Counted from the stretch's first letter, positions 7,815 to 14,642 are shown. The stretch: 14,761 nt of DNA from Methanosarcinales archaeon (GCA_025464585.1 JAODGL010000114.1:1-14761); one strand, 5' to 3'. Translations and numbers: made by a program. The notes: generated by a model not told the origin, from the sequence alone.

Positions 7815-8808
7815 CATATTCATCATATATACTGCCTACTATCTCCTCCAGGAGGTCCTCTAAACTAACTAAGCCACTTGTTCTTCCATCCTTGTCCAGA
7901 ACAATAGCGATATGAAACTTACCGCGCTGGAATTCCCGGAGCAAGTCATCCACCCTTTTGGTCTCGGGTACAAAATGAGGAGTTTTCATGATTTCTTTTA
8001 GCGAAACGTTGCCCTCCTTCGCATTCGCTTTTATCAACAAATCTTTAGCATATAAGATGCCCACGATTTTATCCTTTGTGGATTCAAAAACGGGAATTCT
8101 TGAGTAGCCACTATTTTTTATTAACTCTATTGCAGAATCCAGGGTTTGATTGACTTCCAGGCAAACCATATCCTGCTTCGGTGTCATCACGTGCTTCACA
8201 ACGATTTCGTCAAGCTTTAGCACACCCATCATCATCTCCTTTTCGTCCTCTTCAATTGCTCCTTCCTCCTCTCCTATGTCCAGCATCGTCTCCACCTCTT
8301 CTTCTGTCATTAACCGCTTTCGATGCTGTTTTAAACCTAAAAGCTTCTCAAAAGCGGCGGTAATCGCGGAGATAGCCTTTATGAGTGGCTGGAAGACCGA
8401 AGCCAAAATCCCCATAGGCTTGGAAATGAGAATAGAAATCCTTTCCGCCTGATGCACAGCAATCGTCTTGGGCATGATTTCCGCAAACGTGAGGATTAAC
8501 AGGGTCATCACACCGATTGCAATTGCCTCGCCGTAAGTGCTCCCAAATAAGTCTATTGCGATGGAGGCTGCTATTACTGATGCTGCAACATTAACTATAT
8601 TGTTCCCAATAAGCACAGTTGTGAGGGTAGTTTCTGGCTCGTTCACCAATTTATCAATTGTTTTAGCCCCTTTCACACCGCGCTTCAACAAAGCTCTCGC
8701 TCTTATTTTACCTATTCCAATCAGAGCGGTCTCGGAGCCGGAGAAGAATCCAGATAAAAGCAATAGTACAAATAGAAGCAAAAGTTTCGCAATTAGCCAG
8801 ATATCCAC
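7804..8808 (-). CDS. CNNM/CorC-family membrane protein (DUF21 plus CBS pair)
   Basis: 334 residues from GTG 8808. An in-frame TTG at 8829 adds 7 residues, but the purine-rich GGAGGGG (8821-8827) falls inside that longer start, so GTG, 12 nt from it, is favoured though not certain. The N-terminal DUF21 domain has about four hydrophobic segments (residues about 4-22, 63-85, 93-113, 126-149) with the polar motifs SGFFSGSE, GNNIVN and FAEIMPKT. A Glu-rich linker helix (TEEEVETMLDIGEEEGAIEEDEKE) leads to two CBS motifs (about 206-261 and 272-328) that bind adenine nucleotides in the family. Family members transport or sense Mg2+. The extra C-terminal CorC_HlyC domain of many bacterial members is absent: the protein ends after the second CBS motif. 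It lies downstream of the Pcc1-like gene on the same strand. Confidence 0.9.
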   Translation of the reverse strand: MDIWLIAKLLLLFVLLLLSGFFSGSETALIGIGKIRARALLKRGVKGAKTIDKLVNEPETTLTTVLIGNNIVNVAASVIAASIAIDLFGSTYGEAIAIGVMTLLILTFAEIMPKTIAVHQAERISILISKPMGILASVFQPLIKAISAITAAFEKLLGLKQHRKRLMTEEEVETMLDIGEEEGAIEEDEKEMMMGVLKLDEIVVKHVMTPKQDMVCLEVNQTLDSAIELIKNSGYSRIPVFESTKDKIVGILYAKDLLIKANAKEGNVSLKEIMKTPHFVPETKRVDDLLREFQRGKFHIAIVLDKDGRTSGLVSLEDLLEEIVGSIYDEYDKK

Positions 8809-8865
8809 CTTTTCTTCTTTCCCCTCCAATTATAATTTAGAAGATGAGAGTATAAGAACTTTTAT

Positions 8866-9081
8866 CTACATCAGACCAACCATATCTTGTGCCACTTTTG
8901 CATTCATCAGATAGTCATCCACACTTGCGATTAGCGACCCTATTTTTTCAGCTTCAAAATATGTTACCGCGCCCTTTTCCTCTATATCTGTTTTCATATT
9001 GACCATATTATCAGGCATCAAAGGAATGGCTACAAAGTACGCCTTTGGTCCGCATATCTCGATTTTCACTTTTATTTTCAT
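8866..9081 (-). CDS. pcc1: KEOPS complex subunit Pcc1-like protein
   Basis: 71 residues, ATG at 9081. The pattern is two beta strands (KVKIEICGPKAYFVAIPLMPDN), a strand with TYFEAEKI, then a long helix (GSLIASVDDYLMNAKVAQDMV). This matches the small Pcc1 fold, in which a strand ending in an E-A/K-x-[IL] turn leads into an L-x-A-x-x-x-Y-L helix. Pcc1 dimerises KEOPS, the complex making the universal t6A modification of tRNA. Assignment rests on fold pattern and length; the protein is slightly short and no other KEOPS gene is in view. It starts 48 nt from the divergent fusion gene and ends 57 nt before the CNNM start. Confidence 0.65.
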   Translation of the reverse strand: MKIKVKIEICGPKAYFVAIPLMPDNMVNMKTDIEEKGAVTYFEAEKIGSLIASVDDYLMNAKVAQDMVGLM

Positions 9082-9129
9082 TTATTTTTACAAACATTTT
9101 ATCAAATTCTACGAAGAGAAAAAATAGAT

Positions 9130-11439
9130 ATGTTCGATTACATCGTAGTTGTGGTTAGTGACGATTTGGAAGCGAGGAAATTGACGCTTTCTTCGTTGCT
9201 AACAGAAGATGTACTTCTCAACTCAACTTTTATACCCGTTTCCGAAAGTGGGTGGAATGGCGCTGCGGGCAATGGGCTTGGCACACTGTACGCAATAGAA
9301 AATGCAGCCAATGCTACCGGGGCAGACCTTGTGGAAGAAGTGAAAAAAGGAAAAAGTGTTCTTATCGTGCATACCGCAGGAGAGGGCACCAGAAACATCC
9401 TCACCAGAACCTGTCGGAACAAAGCATTCATTATGGTTCCAAAGCTCAGGATTCTGGAAGGAGTGATAAAGCAGTTTCAGGACTTCGCGATTCCTTCTCG
9501 CATTATGGTTACGTGGGGCGACCAGTTCTTGTTATTCCGGGATAGTGCAGAGGATATAAAGAAATGCGCACAGAGCACGCATGTTATGCTCTTTGGCTTA
9601 AAGACGAGGCTCACAAAGGAGGTAGCAAGCAAATACGGCATTCAGATAGTGAAGAGTGCTGCGAATAAAATAGAAGGTTGTGAACTTCTCGATTTCGATG
9701 ACACTCGCAACTACGAAGTGGTAAAAAGAAAGTTGCAAAAGCGAGGTGGTGGCGAAGTGATGGTGAACCTGGGGATGTTTACGATGAGTGGTGTTTTAGC
9801 AGAACGCATGCGCGATGCGTTTAGCGATAATCTGAGAGAGAGAAGAGGGAAGTTCAACTCGGATGAATTATGGCAGCTATGGGCTTCTGAGTTCAGAACT
9901 GATTACTGGCTACAAGAGCGTGCAGATAGAATAAAGAATGAGATATTACGTGCAGAGTCAATAGCAGTGATAAAAAGCTTCCCTTTAAGCGGTAAGACAG
10001 CATGGCTGGATTTCGGGACGAATAAGAGTTATTACGAAAATATGATGAGGGTTCTGGCAGAGGACGAGGTTGGAATGAGATTACGAGAGTTTTTAGGTGT
10101 TGACGTTTCCTCAGTAAAAGAAGGGTGTGAAGTTTTGGATTCGATATATGAGAATGCGGAATTTGAGAAGGGCAAGGTAAAGAACAGTGTTATATCGAAC
10201 TCAACTGCTAAACAAGTACAGCTCGAGCGTGCATGCGTGATAAATTGTAGGTTAAACAGAATACGGGGAAAGAACTGTGTTGTTTACAACGTGGTTGACC
10301 ATGCGGAACTCGAACTCGAGGATTGCTTCCTCGTGGATGTGTTCCATCCAAACAAAGGAAGAATAAGGCTTAAGATGCGGATTGGAGCGGAGAATGAGGA
10401 CAAAGGGAAATGGTGGGACTCACGACTTCCGGGGAATGATTTTTCGCTGTGCGAAATTGCGGATATGATGAGGGGGGTTTCTGAAGACGAAATGGAGGAT
10501 ACAAGGAAAAAGTTTGAGGATGTTGCGGAGACACTTGTAGAACAAGCCATAAAAATCAAACCATTTGTTGAGAACAAGCCCTGGGGCTACGAATTCTGGT
10601 GCGCTTCACCGAGAAATTATTGTGAGTTTGAACTGATGCAAAAATTCACACTTGATGAATTGGCTTGTTTATTTCCGGAAAAGCTTTTGGGAGATGAAAA
10701 TTTGGAAAAGTTCCCACTGATTGTGAAGATAATAAAGGCAGATGATAATCTCTCAGTGCAGACGCATCCGGACGATGTATATGCGAGAAGACTCGGAGAT
10801 GTGTTTGGCAAAGAGGAGGCGTGGCATGTCCTCGAAAGCACGAAAGATGCGAAAATTTATCTTGGCTTCCGGGATTTTATGAATCCTGAGCGCTTTAAAG
10901 AAGCGGTAAAAAGAGAGGAGTTTCTTTCATGCCTGAATGCATTTGATGCACGCGCTGGCGATAATTACCACATTCCAGCAGGAGTAATTCACGCATTGGG
11001 CGCAGGGACAAAGGTATATGAGGTAAGCACTGCGTCTGAACGAACCTTCAGGATATATGACTATGGCAGGGGAAGGGAACTCCATCTGAAGGATGCTATG
11101 GAGGTATTGAGGTTTGATGAAGCAGGATACGGTAAGGATTTGAAGAAGGAGTATTTGATATCGCGTAAGGAGAGCGGATACGAGGAATATATGCTTTTGC
11201 GCGGTGAGCGATTCGAGCTGCGGCTTTTTAAGGTGCAAGGTAAGGGAGTGAAAGTTTTTACTGAAGGCAAGCTGCAAGTGCTTACGTGCCTGCGTGGAGA
11301 GGTCACGTTGAAATCAAAATCAAATATTAGCAATACCGATTTGACTCCAACGGATACTGTGATAGTACCTGCATGCATTGAGATGTTCGAGATGCGTGGG
11401 GATGGGGAGGTTATCTGTGCTAATTTTATTAAAGCCTGA
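9130..11439 (+). CDS. Fusion: nucleotidyltransferase-like domain + type I mannose-6-phosphate isomerase
   Basis: 769 residues. Residues about 1-330 look like a sugar-phosphate nucleotidyltransferase: WNGAAGNGLGTLYAIENA and VLIVHTAGEGTRN resemble the glycine-rich and G-x-G-T-R loops, nearest in feel to the fucose-1-phosphate guanylyltransferase group. Residues about 345-410 show alternating V/I/C repeats (VISNS, CVINC, CVVYN, CFLVD), consistent with a short left-handed beta-helix. From about 478 the C-terminal half is a type I phosphomannose isomerase: KPWGYEFW at 483, QTHPDD at 544-549, GKEEAWHV, IPAGVIHALG and RTFRIYDYGRG. Expected zinc ligands Q544, H546, E563 and H621 are all present. PMI interconverts fructose-6-P and mannose-6-P; the front half would activate a sugar-1-phosphate with an NTP. 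A phosphomannomutase would still be needed and is not here. The PMI assignment is firm; the N-terminal substrate is not known. Confidence 0.85.
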   Translation: MFDYIVVVVSDDLEARKLTLSSLLTEDVLLNSTFIPVSESGWNGAAGNGLGTLYAIENAANATGADLVEEVKKGKSVLIVHTAGEGTRNILTRTCRNKAFIMVPKLRILEGVIKQFQDFAIPSRIMVTWGDQFLLFRDSAEDIKKCAQSTHVMLFGLKTRLTKEVASKYGIQIVKSAANKIEGCELLDFDDTRNYEVVKRKLQKRGGGEVMVNLGMFTMSGVLAERMRDAFSDNLRERRGKFNSDELWQLWASEFRTDYWLQERADRIKNEILRAESIAVIKSFPLSGKTAWLDFGTNKSYYENMMRVLAEDEVGMRLREFLGVDVSSVKEGCEVLDSIYENAEFEKGKVKNSVISNSTAKQVQLERACVINCRLNRIRGKNCVVYNVVDHAELELEDCFLVDVFHPNKGRIRLKMRIGAENEDKGKWWDSRLPGNDFSLCEIADMMRGVSEDEMEDTRKKFEDVAETLVEQAIKIKPFVENKPWGYEFWCASPRNYCEFELMQKFTLDELACLFPEKLLGDENLEKFPLIVKIIKADDNLSVQTHPDDVYARRLGDVFGKEEAWHVLESTKDAKIYLGFRDFMNPERFKEAVKREEFLSCLNAFDARAGDNYHIPAGVIHALGAGTKVYEVSTASERTFRIYDYGRGRELHLKDAMEVLRFDEAGYGKDLKKEYLISRKESGYEEYMLLRGERFELRLFKVQGKGVKVFTEGKLQVLTCLRGEVTLKSKSNISNTDLTPTDTVIVPACIEMFEMRGDGEVICANFIKA

Positions 11440-11491
11440 TGTTATTGTTTAAATGATGACAGTAGGTAGGGACAACTTTAGAGAAAAACTC
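11429..11491 (+). repeat. 63-bp direct repeat, left copy, flanking the R-M cassette
   Basis: It is identical, base for base, to 13358-13420. It starts just inside the last codons of the isomerase fusion gene (Lys-Ala-stop), crosses the 13-nt gap, and includes the two ATGs and first 13 codons of the endonuclease gene. The copies diverge at both edges. With the right copy it encloses both R-M genes. Confidence 0.95.
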
Positions 11492-12262
11492 CTTGAGTAT
11501 CTGAACCAATATCTTTGCGATATTCAGGATTCTGATGGAAATTGGACAGTAAAAGGCTTTATTGACATTTTTAAGAATATTTACACGATTTCTCTCGATA
11601 CAAAGGTGATTTCAAAGGTTTTAGAGATTATGCTATTCCCAAAAATCCGGCAGTTCGCGATAGAGAACAATTTTGACATCGTCTTAAGCAAAGAGCAGAA
11701 TTTTTATCCTGACATTAGTTTTATCGGCAAAAATAACGGAGAGAAGGTAGCTCTGGATATAAAAAGTACATATCGAACGTCAGAAACCACAGCGTCTGGA
11801 TTTACGCTTGGTGCGTTTACAGGCTATTTCCGGGATAGAACCAGCAAAAAGAATATTACGTTCCCGTACGGTGAATACAAAAAACATTACGTGCTTGGGA
11901 TTATATATACGAAGCAGGATGAGCGTATAGATAAATATAAGATCTATTCTATTGCCGAGCTCAAAAGAATTCTCTCGGTGATAAAGGATATTGAGTTTAT
12001 TCTGCAAGAAAAGTATAAAATCGCAACAGATAGACCTGGAAGTGGCAATACCAAAAACATAGGTTCTACAACAAAGATAGAACAAATGAGAGATGGCACT
12101 GGCATCTTTTCAGAATATGGAATAGAAGTATTTGATGATTACTGGATGTATTACATGACGAAGGATATGGCGCAACTGCATGAACTACCAAAGCCGCCTT
12201 ATCGTAATATAAAGGAGTATTTTGAGTATAAACAAGGAACAAAGGGTGATAAGAGTGATTGA
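11453..12262 (+). CDS. Type II restriction endonuclease, EcoRV family
   Basis: 269 residues (EcoRV has 245). It follows EcoRV from memory along its length: SLDTKVISK against SDTKVLS; EQNFYPDISF against QQNHYPDFTL; VALDIKSTY against IAIDIKTTY; GFTLGAFTGYFR against KFTLGGYTSFIR; GSGNTKNIGS against GSGNTTNIGS; FDDYWMYY against FLDYWRNY. The catalytic triad equivalents are D87, D102 and K104 (PD...DIK). The recognition-loop residues G196-S197-G198-N199-T200 are kept, so cutting at GATATC or a close relative is expected (inference). ATG 11453 or 11456 is the only reasonable start; there is no Shine-Dalgarno site, but an AT-rich TATA-like stretch (11424-11434) lies 25 nt upstream, suggesting a leaderless mRNA. 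The first 13 codons lie in the 63-bp repeat. It overlaps the methyltransferase gene by 8 nt. It looks horizontally acquired. Confidence 0.93.
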   Translation: MMTVGRDNFREKLLEYLNQYLCDIQDSDGNWTVKGFIDIFKNIYTISLDTKVISKVLEIMLFPKIRQFAIENNFDIVLSKEQNFYPDISFIGKNNGEKVALDIKSTYRTSETTASGFTLGAFTGYFRDRTSKKNITFPYGEYKKHYVLGIIYTKQDERIDKYKIYSIAELKRILSVIKDIEFILQEKYKIATDRPGSGNTKNIGSTTKIEQMRDGTGIFSEYGIEVFDDYWMYYMTKDMAQLHELPKPPYRNIKEYFEYKQGTKGDKSD

Positions 12263-13343
12263 AAAAGCATCGCAATTAACGCTTATGGGGGGTTTAATTA
12301 AACCTTATAACCTCCCAACAACACGCTATCAGGGTAGCAAATCGAAGATAGTCGAATGGATTTGGGAGAATATAGAAGACATCGAATTTGAAAGCGCCTT
12401 AGACGCATTCGGCGGAACGGGGGTAGTAGGATATTTTTTGAAAACAAGAGGTAAACAGGTCTTTTATAACGACATATTAAAGTCTAACTATTACATCGGT
12501 ACGGCGCTGATAGAGAATGATTCAACGAAGCTATCGCATGACGATATAGACTTTTTACTGCAACCACACCCAGACATCAATTATCCTACGTTCATCCAGG
12601 ACACATTTTCTGATATTTACTATACCGATGAGGAGAACAGATGGCTCGATATGGTCGTACAGAACATCGAAAATTTGGATAACTTTTACAAGCGCACACT
12701 GGCTTATTATGCGCTATTTCAATCATGCGTTATAAAGCGTCCCTATAATCTCTTTCATCGGAAAAACCTTTACATGCGGACTTCAAATGTAAAACGAAGT
12801 TTTGGCAACAAAGCGACATGGGATACCTCATTTGAAGAGCATTTCTTGAACTTTGTAAACGAAGTGAATGGATGTGTATTTTCGAATGGAAAGGAGAACA
12901 AAGCGTTAAATCTTGATGTTTTCGATATTGAGGGTGATTTTGACCTCGTTTATATTGACACACCCTACATATCGAAAGAGGGGGTTGGTGTGGATTATCT
13001 GGAATTTTATCATTTCCTTGAGGGCATTGTGAATTATCAAAAGTGGAAGGATATGATTGACTACCGGAGCAAACACAGGCGGATAAAGCATAAAAAGCCT
13101 GTTTGGTGTGATAAAAATAAAATTCATACGGCGTTCAACAAGCTGTTTAAAAAATTTCAAAACGCTATCATTGTGGTTTCGTACAGGTCAGATGGCATAC
13201 CTTCTATCGAGGGGTTGACAAGAATTTTAGGGAAGTATAAGCCAACAGTGAAAGAAGTAAGATATGGAGGTTACAAGTATGTGCTCAGTAATGACAGTTC
13301 TGAGGAGTGTTTGTTGTTGGGGTTAGATGAGAATGGAGTTTGA
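12255..13343 (+). CDS. DNA adenine methyltransferase, D12 class, partner of the EcoRV-like enzyme
   Basis: 362 residues from GTG 12255, chosen because GGTGAT (12245-12250) sits 4 nt upstream; TTG 12222, GTG 12246 and ATG 12285 are alternatives. It should transfer a methyl group from S-adenosylmethionine to the N6 of adenine, protecting host sites from the preceding nuclease. The alpha-class motif order is X (RYQGSKSKIVEW, residues 24-35), I (D50-AFGGTGVVG) and IV (D235-T-P-Y, in DLVYIDTPYIS). The more common DPPY reads DTPY here, which still retains the catalytic D, P and Y. It is not obviously close to the EcoRV methyltransferase itself and carries extra sequence after motif IV. Translation is probably coupled to the nuclease gene by the 8-nt overlap. 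No controller protein or very-short-patch repair gene accompanies the pair. Confidence 0.9.
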   Translation: MIEKASQLTLMGGLIKPYNLPTTRYQGSKSKIVEWIWENIEDIEFESALDAFGGTGVVGYFLKTRGKQVFYNDILKSNYYIGTALIENDSTKLSHDDIDFLLQPHPDINYPTFIQDTFSDIYYTDEENRWLDMVVQNIENLDNFYKRTLAYYALFQSCVIKRPYNLFHRKNLYMRTSNVKRSFGNKATWDTSFEEHFLNFVNEVNGCVFSNGKENKALNLDVFDIEGDFDLVYIDTPYISKEGVGVDYLEFYHFLEGIVNYQKWKDMIDYRSKHRRIKHKKPVWCDKNKIHTAFNKLFKKFQNAIIVVSYRSDGIPSIEGLTRILGKYKPTVKEVRYGGYKYVLSNDSSEECLLLGLDENGV

Positions 13344-13357
13344 AAAAATTCAAATAT

Positions 13358-13420
13358 TTAAAGCCTGATGTTATTGTTTAAATGATGACAGTAGGTAGGG
13401 ACAACTTTAGAGAAAAACTC
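13358..13420 (+). repeat. 63-bp direct repeat, right copy
   Basis: Perfect copy of 11429-11491, beginning 15 nt after the methyltransferase stop. It carries the isomerase-gene tail codons and the endonuclease start, followed by unrelated sequence. The AT-rich stretch AAATATTTAAA (13352-13362) again lies about 25 nt upstream of the ATG ATG pair, so the promoter-like spacing is kept. A mini reading frame of 18 codons (13382-13438) begins as the endonuclease does and ends at TAG. Confidence 0.95.
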
Positions 13421-13438
13421 TCGGGGGCAAAAGCATAG
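13382..13438 (+). pseudogene. Mini-ORF sharing the first 13 residues of the endonuclease
   Basis: Starts MMTVGRDNFREKL exactly as the EcoRV-like protein, then SGAKA and a TAG stop. It is either the original small frame at the insertion site or the stump of a second endonuclease gene. It is unlikely to be functional as a protein, but it shows that the right repeat includes the translation start. Confidence 0.5.
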
Positions 13439-13534
13439 ATAAGGGGGCGATTTGGTTTGGGGACAGAAGCGGAGAAGATAAGAATTGTAGGTTTGGATAC
13501 AAGTAGAAGTGAAGGAGAAAAGGAGGAAAGGGTA

Positions 13535-13963
13535 ATGGGGAAGGTAATAGTAGAAGCGAAAATGAAGAACTTTGTTGATGAGGAATTAGCGAGACGAGGA
13601 CTCCTGGAGCCAGAAGAGGTGAGAGAAGTGAAGAAAGAAGTTCTCGTTGACACTGGCGCTACGATGCTGACACTACCGGAGGAAGTTGTGGAGGAGTTAG
13701 GACTCACCAGGGGTAGATTCATTACCGCCAGTTACGCAGATGGTACGAAAAGGAGGAGGCAGATTGCCAGAGGGATTGATATTGAGGTTATGGGTAGAGA
13801 GGCGGAGGTGGAATGCGTGGTGGAAGCACCGGGAACCCGAATTCTGCTGGGTCAGATACCTTTAGAAGCGATGGATTTGATTGTTGATCCAAAGACCGGG
13901 AAATTGATGCCACGTCCGGAATCGCCTGATACGCCATTGATAGATGTTTTGAAACTTTTTTGA
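13535..13963 (+). CDS. Retropepsin-like aspartic protease (clan AA)
   Basis: 142 residues from ATG 13535, preceded by AGGAGG (13521-13526) at 8 nt, a near-ideal site; an in-frame TTG at 13457 would add 26 residues but has no such support. The catalytic motif is VDTGATMLTLP with D39-T40-G41, followed by the strand-rich FITASYADGTKRRRQIARGI and the closing ILLGQIPLEAMDLIVDPKTGKLMP, typical of single-domain retroviral-type proteases in archaea and cyanobacteria. Such enzymes act as dimers, each monomer giving one Asp. There is no signal peptide, so it is cytoplasmic. The cellular substrate is unknown. It lies 114 nt after the right repeat. Confidence 0.85.
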   Translation: MGKVIVEAKMKNFVDEELARRGLLEPEEVREVKKEVLVDTGATMLTLPEEVVEELGLTRGRFITASYADGTKRRRQIARGIDIEVMGREAEVECVVEAPGTRILLGQIPLEAMDLIVDPKTGKLMPRPESPDTPLIDVLKLF

Positions 13964-14001
13964 AAGCAAAAACCTTTACTAAAAAATAAATGATGTTAAG
14001 T

Positions 14002-14132
14002 TTATTCATGCGGACTTCTAATAAAAAATCGCTTGAGCTCATACAAGCTTCTTATCGGCTTTTCCCAGTTCTCTACGTTTTGTATCTCATCAAAAAACTC
14101 ACAACAGCATCCTTAGTGATGCGGATTTTCAA
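14002..14132 (-). pseudogene. Short frameshifted reading frame, minus strand, unidentified
   Basis: Reading from TTG 14132 gives LKIRITKDAVVSF, and a shift at the run of six T (plus-strand A run 14092-14097) gives FDEIQNVENWEKPIRSLYEL followed by KRFFIRSPHE and a stop at 14002. With one more T the two parts join into about 43 residues of plausible soluble, helical protein. Family not recognised. It may be a fragment of a longer gene or a small gene broken by an indel or sequencing error. Confidence 0.3.
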
Positions 14133-14144
14133 TTCCCGGGGTAT

Positions 14145-14299
14145 AATACAAGTATATTTACTAATTAAGGGGGAATGTCATTCAGGCAAGTGAAAAGCTA
14201 TATAAAGCGGCGGAAGAGGTAATTAAAGAGCACGCTCATGCGAAGGACGTGTATGCGGAAGCGGAAAGGAGAGGGAGATGGAACACTACTTTACTGTGA
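14145..14299 (+). pseudogene. Remnant of a PaREP1/HEPN-like gene
   Basis: The frame 14174-14299 reads NVIQASEKLYKAAEEVIKEH, then AHAKDVYAEAERRGRWNTTLL and TGA. The QASEKLYKAAEE and GRW-x-T-x-LL blocks match the archaeal PaREP1 (HEPN-like, four-helix) family. The residues expected just before (VYLLIKG) lie in another frame, joined through the G run at 14169-14173. There is no proper start and the C-terminal half is missing, so the gene is broken. HEPN-type proteins often belong to toxin-antitoxin pairs, but no partner is intact here. Confidence 0.5.
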
Positions 14300-14340
14300 A
14301 GATATAAAGAGACTGGTGGGCTCCTCGAAAAGCGGTAAGG

Positions 14341-14463
14341 ATGAACGAGAACATAAAAGGGAAGAGAGAAGAGATGAGGGACAGGTTTGATAAATATTTA
14401 CCAGAACGAACAGCAAAAGAGCTTTGCGCGGGAAGAAATGAATATAGCATAAGAGGGGGATAA
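14341..14463 (+). CDS. Small hypothetical protein, 40 residues, doubtful
   Basis: ATG 14341 to TAA 14463. The product is charged (REEMRDRFDKYLPERTAKEL), ending CAGRNEYSIRGG, and could form one or two helices. There is no well-spaced ribosome site (AAGG abuts the ATG). It might be a true small protein or the tail of the decayed PaREP1-like region in another frame. Not recognised. Confidence 0.25.
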   Translation: MNENIKGKREEMRDRFDKYLPERTAKELCAGRNEYSIRGG

Positions 14464-14572
14464 GCGAAGGTGAAGGCAGGCAAAGCAGGCAATAGCGAAA
14501 TGGTGATTAGGCAAGAGGGTACCAGTGCCCTATTCCTTATTGGCTATTCACTATTCTTTACGCGGGCGGAAC

Positions 14573-14588
14573 CGAAAGTTTTATATAC
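14573..14588 (+). promoter_or_regulatory. BRE/TATA promoter of the last gene
   Basis: CGAAAG immediately followed by TTTTATATAC is a strong archaeal BRE plus TATA box. Transcription start is expected near 14608-14612, about 30 nt before the start codon. The Shine-Dalgarno AGGAGGTGA (14622-14630) that follows is a nearly full match to the 16S rRNA tail and lies 12 nt before ATG 14643. Together they suggest a well-expressed gene. Confidence 0.75.
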
Positions 14589-14642
14589 TCCCTCGAATAT
14601 AGAGGAATATGTTGAAAAAATAGGAGGTGAAAAGGAAAAAAA

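Larger units (their letters stand above)
13964..14642. other. About 680 bp of decayed, gene-poor DNA
   Basis: No intact gene longer than about 40 codons is convincing here. It holds a frameshifted minus-strand fragment, a broken PaREP1-like fragment, a 40-codon orphan frame, a CTATTC-rich stretch (about 14529-14557) and, at its end, the promoter of the next gene. The pattern suggests repeated gain and loss of small mobile or defence-type genes. Confidence 0.55.

Noticed and set aside
8150..8914. Plus-strand open frames opposite the CNNM gene
   Set aside because: They are compositional shadows, Ser/Pro/Leu-rich with no recognisable motif, lying over a well-supported minus-strand gene.
13339..13354. 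TTTGAA-AAAA-TTCAAA hairpin after the methyltransferase as a terminator
   Set aside because: Purely AT-rich 6-bp stem with one G-C pair and no following T-run; too weak to call.
13457..13534. TTG start 26 residues upstream for the aspartic protease
   Set aside because: ATG 13535 has an ideal AGGAGG at 8 nt and gives the usual family N-terminus.
14510..14560. Hairpin AGGGTA/TGCCCT and CTATTC repeats as a terminator or MITE end
   Set aside because: The stem is only 6 bp with a G-U pair and no T-run follows; no matching inverted end was found in the window.
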